Shown piece by piece: positions 8,505 to 13,619 of a stretch of DNA of 13,619 bases. A model generated the notes under the pieces. That model ran no database searches. It worked only from the letters and a program-made list of their open reading frames with translations, and was not told where the DNA came from. Made by a program: the position numbers and the translations under genes. The DNA lies in the NCBI GenBank assembly GCA_039881045.1, contig JAYWVB010000116.1, positions 1 to 13,619 of the forward strand, in the 5' to 3' direction. Each line of letters begins with the position of its first letter. The first letter of the stretch is position 1. The DNA is from Chaetomium olivaceum. Taxonomy: Eukaryota > Ascomycota > Sordariomycetes > Sordariales > Chaetomiaceae.

Positions 8505-8898
8505 CTAGATCATGTCCATGATCGCCTTGTTGATGTATCGCCGGTAAATCGCCTTGACGCTGTGCCGCCACAACATAATCCCCAACTTCTCCCCCATGTA
8601 CTGCGACGACACCTTGCCGATCTGCCGGCTGATCCGGTCCGTATCCCACACATCCGGCCGACTCCATATCGCCTGCCCCGCTTCCTCTTGTCCGCCCTCT
8701 TGTCCGCCCTTGTCCGCCCTCTTGTCCGCCCTCTTGTCCGCCCTCTTGTCCGCCCTCTTGCCGCCCGTCCCGCCGCCCTCCTTCTTCGTCTCCGGGAACG
8801 CCCATGCCTCGTCCGCCTGCGGCTCCCATATGTATGGGCTACCCCAAACCCCCGCGCCCTCGCTCGCCCTCTGCACCACTCATCCGCCAAAACCGCAT
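8505..8898 (-). pseudogene. Duplicated internal fragment of the helicase gene
   Basis: This stretch closely matches 11770-12242 in the helicase gene, in the same orientation. A 124-residue frame (8505-8879) reproduces VWGSPYIWEPQADEAWAF, then a charged linker, then WDTDRISRQIGKVSSQYMGE and AIYRRYI(K)NKAIMDMI, with one codon lost (INK for IKNK) and a stop directly after MDMI. The linker differs from the gene: here it is a 12 bp tandem repeat. Similarity stops sharply at about 8505 and 8898. It lacks any helicase motif, so it is a truncated copy rather than a working gene. It lies about 0.5 kb beyond the 3' end of the helicase gene. Confidence 0.85.
8685..8766 (+). repeat. 12 bp tandem repeat in the duplicated fragment
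   Basis: Unit CTCTTGTCCGCC, about six to seven copies. One copy is 10 bp (8709-8718), which changes the encoded repeat on the minus strand from RADK to GGQE. The repeat replaces the charged linker present at the equivalent place in the helicase gene (about 11960-12110). Confidence 0.85.
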
Positions 8899-8979
8899 CT
8901 TTTCATCCACCTCCCCCTTTACCCCCTATCCTTCTTTCTCCTTTACAATAATATTTATATCTTCTTTTCTCTTCTTTAT

Positions 8980-9245
8980 AATCCTAACCTTACCATACTC
9001 TTCTACCCCTCACCCTATTCTTTCTTAGTAACCCTAACCTTAATTTTCTCTTCTCGCCCTCATTATACAATTCTAATGAACCTTAACCTTACTTATCATT
9101 TCTCTCCCTAACCTTACTTTTCTTTTCTCGCCCTTACTATAAAATTCTAATTAACCCTAACCTTACTTTTACCTTAGTTCTCTCTAACCGTACCATTTCT
9201 AATCCTAGCCCTCCTTTTCTTTTCTCTCTCTAACCTTAACATTCT
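8980..9245 (+). repeat. AT-rich DNA with telomere-variant words and a ~75 bp period repeat
   Basis: TAACCCTAACCTTA, AACCTTAACCTTACTT, CCCTAACCTTAC, AACCCTAACCTTAC and CTAACCTTAAC occur within 270 bp. A longer unit, TTTTCTCTTCTCGCCCT…ACAATTCTAATGAACC (from about 9044), recurs as TTTTCTTTTCTCGCCCT…AAAATTCTAATTAACC (from about 9119). This looks like decayed telomere-associated repeat. It lies just downstream of the helicase stop codon; 9246-9417 shows nothing recognisable. Confidence 0.6.
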
Positions 9246-9417
9246 CTAAACTATACCGATCTTTTACCTTAGTACGAAATCATCCTTTTTTTCTCCCTTT
9301 ACTTTTCGCTACTCGTACCTTGAAAAAGTGAAACAACTCTATTCTTAATGCTAACTATATCGAATCAACCCTTCCTCTACGCTTGCTACTCCTCGCCCCC
9401 TATTTACCCCTATATAT

Positions 9418-12400
9418 CTATTCCCCCTCCTCCGCCTCTCGCCACCATTGCCACAACTTCACCACCACCCGACACATCTCGTTGCTCTCTATGCCTCCCC
9501 ATCGAACCTTACGCCCCATCCACCGAATCATCCCATCCATATCCTCCTCCTCAACATACGCCCCCTGCATTCGCATCCACTCGTACAACCGATCGCTCCC
9601 ACACTTGCCCCTTGCTCCCCACATCGATACCATCGTCCGCATTAACACGCCCTGGTACTGGCACACCCGCCCTTCTACTCGCCGAAACCCACCCTCTGCC
9701 CCTCTCGTCTCGTACCGCTCGCACATCCCCTGCGGCACCCCACAATCAAAACAACACGAGTATGCCTCCCAACGAACCACCCGCTTAACCCGCTCCACCA
9801 TCTCCACCACCGCCTCCGCCTCCACCTCCTCGCAATCCTCCAACCTATGGGCCCGCCATACCGCCTCCGCCTCGCCTATCGCCCGGCACCACGGACAACC
9901 CGCCGACCACCCGTCTAATACCCCCCGAAATATCTCCACCTCCATGCTTTCCTCCGCCTGCCGTCCCCTCTCCGCTTGCCCGTATCTCCGCCGCTGTGCC
10001 CGGCCCCGGTATATCTCCGCTGCCCTCTCCATCTCCCCCTCCTCGCCATCCCCTTCCATCGATCCCTCCTGCGCCCGTCTCTCATCCACCTCGCTGCCCA
10101 CCTCCCCTGGCCCCGCCGCCTCCTCTTCCTCCGCCCCTTCCCCTTCCCCTATTCCCTCCTCCTCCGTCTGCCCCTCCGCCGTCTGCCCTCCTCCGCCATC
10201 TGCCCCTCCCCCCCTTCCCACCCTACCCGCCGCCCCTCGCACCGGTAACACGCCTCCTCCCCGTCCTCGCACCCGTCCGGTCCTCCCGCCCGTCCATCTC
10301 CCTATCCAACACCACCCGCACACACCCCTTCGTCTCCGTAAACCTCCACATCGCCTTCTCCACCCCACGGCTCTCCGCCTGCTCCGCCGTCTCCTCCACC
10401 GGCCTCCCGCGCCTATCGTACCGCACCGCCCGCACGATAATCGCCTCGCTCGCCTGCCCGTCCCGCCCCGCCCGCCCGCTCTCCTGCGCGTAATCCCGTA
10501 AACGCCGTACCATCCCCACGTGCACCACCGCCCGGATCTTCGGCGCGTCCACCCCCAACCCCAACGCGTTCGTCGCCGTAAACACCTGCTGCCCGCCTTC
10601 GCGCAGCTGCCGCACCATCCCCCGCTTCGCCTCCGCGCTGCCCACTTTCCGGTGGTAGCACAACCCTTCCAACCGCCTCGCGTACTGCTCCGCCTTCTTC
10701 ACCGTATCGCAATACACCACGATCCTGCCCTGCTCCTCGCCGTACTGCGCCTTCTTCTCCTCCACCAACGCCGCCACCACCTCCTCCTCCTCCTCCTCCT
10801 GCCCATTATACCGCCGCACCTCGTACCGCACGTTCGCCCGCGTCGTCGTGCCCCGGAACCAACGTACCCCCGTCCCCGGCAACCCCACCAACCGCCCGAA
10901 CTCGGCCTCGTCTGCCGGCCGCAATGTCGCCGTCAAATACACCAACTGCGTCTCCGCCTTGACCAACCCGCGCAACCCCAACATCCGCGACCGCCACCCG
11001 CCCCCCCCCCGAATCCAGCACCACGTGGCACTCGTCCACCACAATCCGGTCTAACCGGCCCATCGCCCGCTGCCGGTTGATGAAATGCCCGAAACTCTCC
11101 CCCACCGCCGCCTCCGGCGTCACCAACACCACCGACGCCCACTCGTGCGGCCGCCGCCCGCTCCACTCCACGCACTCGATCCCCACCTCGTCGCACCGGT
11201 CCTTGATATCACCCCGCAACGATACTAGCGGCACCACCACCACCGTCAACCCGCCCGCCGCCGCCGCGCACCCCGCCGGCAACATAAACAACATGCTCTT
11301 GCCCCCCCCCGTGCCCATCACCACCACGATCGGGCTCTCTTGCCGCATGATCGCCCCCAACGCCGCCTCCTGCACCCCGCGGAACCGCGCCTCCGGCCCC
11401 AACATCCGCCGCAACTCCGCCCCTACGTCTACCTGCCGCATCTTCATCCACCGCCGCTCCTCCTCCTCCATCGCCTGCCGCGCTACGTCCGCCAACCGCG
11501 ACGGCCTCCTCCTGCCGCCGCCGCCGCCGCCGCTCTCGCTCTCCTGCAACACCGAATCAAACATGCAAAACGCGTGCCACTCGCGGCTGACCCGCCGAAA
11601 CCCGATCCGCCGCGCCTCCGTGCTAAACAACGACTCGTCCATCGAACGCCCGTAAATGCCCTCGCCGATCCGCGCCCCGTGCCCGCTCTGCCCGTGGAAC
11701 GGGTCCCCGACCCGCCGCCCGGCCAAGTCTTGGCCCTCTTCGTCCTCCCCTCCGCCGTGTCCGCGTGCTGGATCATGTCCATGATCGCCTTGTTCTTGAT
11801 GTACCGCCGGTAAATCGCCTTGACGCTGTGCCGCCACGACAAGATGCCCAACTTCTCCCCCATGTACTGCGACGACACCTTGCCGATCTGCCGGCTGATC
11901 CGGTCCGTATCCCACGTATCTGGCCGACTCCATGTCGCCTGCCCCGCTTCCTCTTCTCCGCCCTCTTTTCCGCTCTCTTGTCCATGCCCTTCTCCCTCTT
12001 CGTCGTCGCCTGCCGTGCCTGCCGACGGCCCCGATCGTGCCGGTAACCGTGTCCCCCTCTTCTTCTTCTTCTCCGCCCCCTCGCCTGCCGCTCTCCGCTT
12101 CCTCTTGCCGCCCGCCCCGCCGCCCTCCTCCTTCGTCCCCGGGAACGCCCATGCCTCGTCCGCCTGCGGCTCCCATATGTACGGGCTGCCCCAAACCGCC
12201 GCGCCCTCGCTCGCCCCCTGCACCACCATCCGCCAAAACGGCATCGCTAACCACACGTAATACACGGCCAACTCGCCCACCTCCCGCGGCAAATACCGGT
12301 GGATCACCTTGGCTTGGCGCTCATCCCCATCGTCTTGCTGTACATGGTCACAAACACCACCGCCCCGTCCTCGATGAACAACCCCGCACGTCCCCGTCCG

Positions 12401-13619
12401 CCCCGTTCTTGTACTGCACCGTCACCAACTCGGTCCCGCGCGCCGGCTGCCCGCCGCTCATATGCATTAACACCAACAACTGCTCCCGGAACGCTTTGAT
12501 CGCTTTAGCGTACTCGCACACCCCGCTCCATCCGCCACCGCGGCCTCTCGCCCGCGCCCTCGCCCGCCCCGAAAAACTCGCCTTGCAACCGCGCCTCGCT
12601 AGTTACTCGCCCAGCCAACCACGTCTTCCCATCCACGCCCCCAAACGCCGCCTCGTTCCGCCGGTCCTCCACAAAACTCCACCCCGTCCTCGTCTCCGCC
12701 GCGTTGTCTACCAACCGGTCCCACTGGATCGCCGGCCACGCCGTCGCCGCCGTGCCTGCCATGGCCCCCCCGGCCGGCTCGCCCTCCTCGTCCACGTCCA
12801 ACAACAACACGGACCGGCGCAACTGTACCCGCGCCGAATGCAACAACCCGTGCATCATCGCCCGCAGCGACGCCATGCTGAACTGCACGTGGCCCAACAG
12901 CAGCTCGTCCCCGTGCCAATCCGCCACCCCGTCCGCGTTCGTGTTCGCCCGGATCGCCTTGCCGTACGCCCGCAACCGCAACACCGAATCCATCGGCGAC
13001 GGCTGCCCGTCGAACGCGATGATCGTCATGAACCGCTGCACCATCTCCCGCACCCGGTCGAAATGGCTCCGCGCCCGCCGCCGCGCCTCCGCTCGCCCGC
13101 CACCTGCCGCCGCCGCCGGATCTCGGCCTCGCGCGCCCGCTTGGCCTTGTACAACACCAACATGCGCGCCACCGTCACCACCGCCGACAACACCGACGTG
13201 TACGACAACGCGCTCCGCCATCCCTGCTCCGGCTGGATCCCCAACACGGCCAACCCGCTATACAACGCGTTCTGGTACTCGTTGTCGCCCACGTCGTGGT
13301 CCAACAACGCGATGAAGAAGTCCAATACGTGGCCCTCGAGCTCGCCCGTGTCGGGGTCCTCCTCGCTCCTCGTCATAGCGTACGCCGCCGTACGTACCTG
13401 GTCGAACGTCCTGGCCTGCTGGGTGGTGAAATGGTATGCCGGCCGTTGGTCGCGGATGCCGGCTTGTAGCTCCTGGCCGTCTCCCCCTACTCCGTCGTCT
13501 CCGTCGTCCTCCTCTGCCTCCTCTCCATCGTCTCCCTCGTCCTCGTCACCTTCGTCCTCCTCTCCCTCCCTCCCTGTTCCTCGTCCCCCTCGTCAACCGG
13601 CTCCAAACGCCACGTCCGC
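9418..13619 (-). CDS. Telomere-linked RecQ-like ATP-dependent DNA helicase, main part, frameshifted
   Basis: This is a superfamily 2, RecQ-related helicase of the fungal telomere-linked (TLH) type, entering from the right edge and ending with TAG at 9418-9420. In order it has: an acidic Glu/Asp-rich linker (13490-13560); a TLH-type middle region (12560-13440, with GLAVLG, SVLRLRAYG and DNAAETR-like stretches); a segment with GGQPARGTEL (12426-12455) and HRYLPREVGEL (about 12270-12302); a low-complexity charged linker (11960-12130); DPFHGQSGH (about 11680-11705); the helicase core (10457-11388); and a Cys-rich tail (9721-10274). Expected function is ATP-driven 3'-5' DNA unwinding; a role at telomeres is inferred from relatives. 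The frame changes near 13560, 13465, 13090, 12545, 12390, 12318, 11745, at the C10 run 11001-11010, near 10276 and at the C7 run 10208-10214, while conserved blocks continue on either side. As written it is not translatable in one frame. It is either a recent pseudogene or a gene carrying assembly indels. With 1-1055 it would form one gene of about 1,750 codons, a typical TLH size. Confidence 0.85.
9721..10274 (-). other. Cysteine-rich C-terminal region of the helicase
   Basis: Three cysteine clusters follow motif VI. GCEDGEEACYRC at 10239-10274 comes directly after DREMDGREDR, as in RecQ-like proteins where a zinc-binding segment follows the helicase lobe. GCPWC is at 9886-9900. CCFDCGVPQGMC is at 9721-9756. 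The last two are characteristic, as far as I recall, of fungal TLH C-termini and may bind zinc. The first cluster sits in a different frame from both its upstream and downstream neighbours: it enters by a shift near 10276 and leaves by one at the C7 run 10208-10214. It is readable only if frames are followed through the indels. No HRDC domain is visible. Confidence 0.65.
10457..11388 (-). other. RecQ-type helicase core with all main motifs
   Basis: The following motifs are readable on the minus strand. Motif 0: RFRGVQEAALGAIM, 11346-11388. Motif I (Walker A): GTGGGKS, 11295-11315, encoded across a run of nine G that is in frame here. Motif Ia: TVVVVPLVSLRGD, 11208-11246. Motif II: DECH, 11025-11036, where classical RecQ has DEAH. 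Motif III: VYLTATL, 10922-10942. Motif IV: RIVVYCDTVKKAE, 10688-10726. Motif V: FTATNALGLGVDAPKIRAVVH, 10520-10582. Motif VI: YAQESGRAGRDG, 10457-10492. The ATP-binding lysine, the DE pair and the motif VI arginines are all present. One frame change, at the C10 run 11001-11010, separates lobe 1 from motif III. Frame arithmetic shows a run of 9 or 12 would restore a single frame; 10 are present. A Glu-rich insert encoded by a CTC repeat (10781-10800) lies between motifs III and IV. Confidence 0.9.

Noticed and set aside
7544..8521. 325-codon plus-strand open frame
   Set aside because: It overlaps the same minisatellite and the CT-rich tract in another frame; stops are rare because of pyrimidine-rich composition.
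9383..10501. 372-codon plus-strand open frame, rich in Pro and Ser
   Set aside because: It lies antisense to the helicase C-terminus, whose conserved cysteine motifs are on the minus strand. The composition mirrors the G/A-rich coding strand.

Overview
The window looks like subtelomeric DNA of a filamentous fungus. Short TTAGGG/CCCTAA-type tracts are scattered through it, and its only substantial gene belongs to the telomere-linked RecQ-like helicase (TLH) family known from fungal chromosome ends. The species cannot be told from the sequence.

The most important observation concerns the ends. A TLH 5' portion (minus strand, start codon at 1055) runs off the left edge. A TLH 3' portion (minus strand, stop at 9418-9420) begins at the right edge. 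If position 1 is joined to position 13619, the split codon is completed and the frame continues without a break (…A-Y-I-W-R-T…). The window then holds exactly one TLH gene of about 5,257 nt (~1,750 codons). I infer that this is a circularly permuted unit: either an extrachromosomal circle of about 13.6 kb or one unit of a subtelomeric tandem array.

Layout. 1-1055: TLH N-terminus with an OrsD-like (DUF3505) zinc-finger region. 1056-1480: upstream region with paired CCAAT boxes, an AT-rich TATA-like element and telomere-type hexamers. 1480-6397: gene-poor repeat graveyard, holding a 16-C run, two diverged inverted copies of a ~100-120 bp element (1889-2010, 4449-4549), a decayed hAT-transposase zinc-finger fragment (3763-4118), and two diverged tandem duplications (4599-5142, 5331-5535). 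6398-6802: ~24 bp GC-rich minisatellite. 6803-8140: telomere-like, CTGACC-rich and pyrimidine-rich DNA with an 18 bp minisatellite. 8505-8898: duplicated internal piece of the TLH gene. 8899-9417: AT-rich DNA with telomere-variant repeats. 9418-13619: the rest of the TLH gene, ending in a full RecQ-type helicase core and a Cys-rich C-terminus.

The TLH reading frame changes about 12 times, often at or near G/C runs, yet recognisable protein blocks and catalytic motifs survive on both sides of each change. This fits either a very recently decayed gene or uncorrected indel errors in a GC-rich assembly. No other convincing protein gene, RNA gene, CRISPR array or prokaryotic element was seen.
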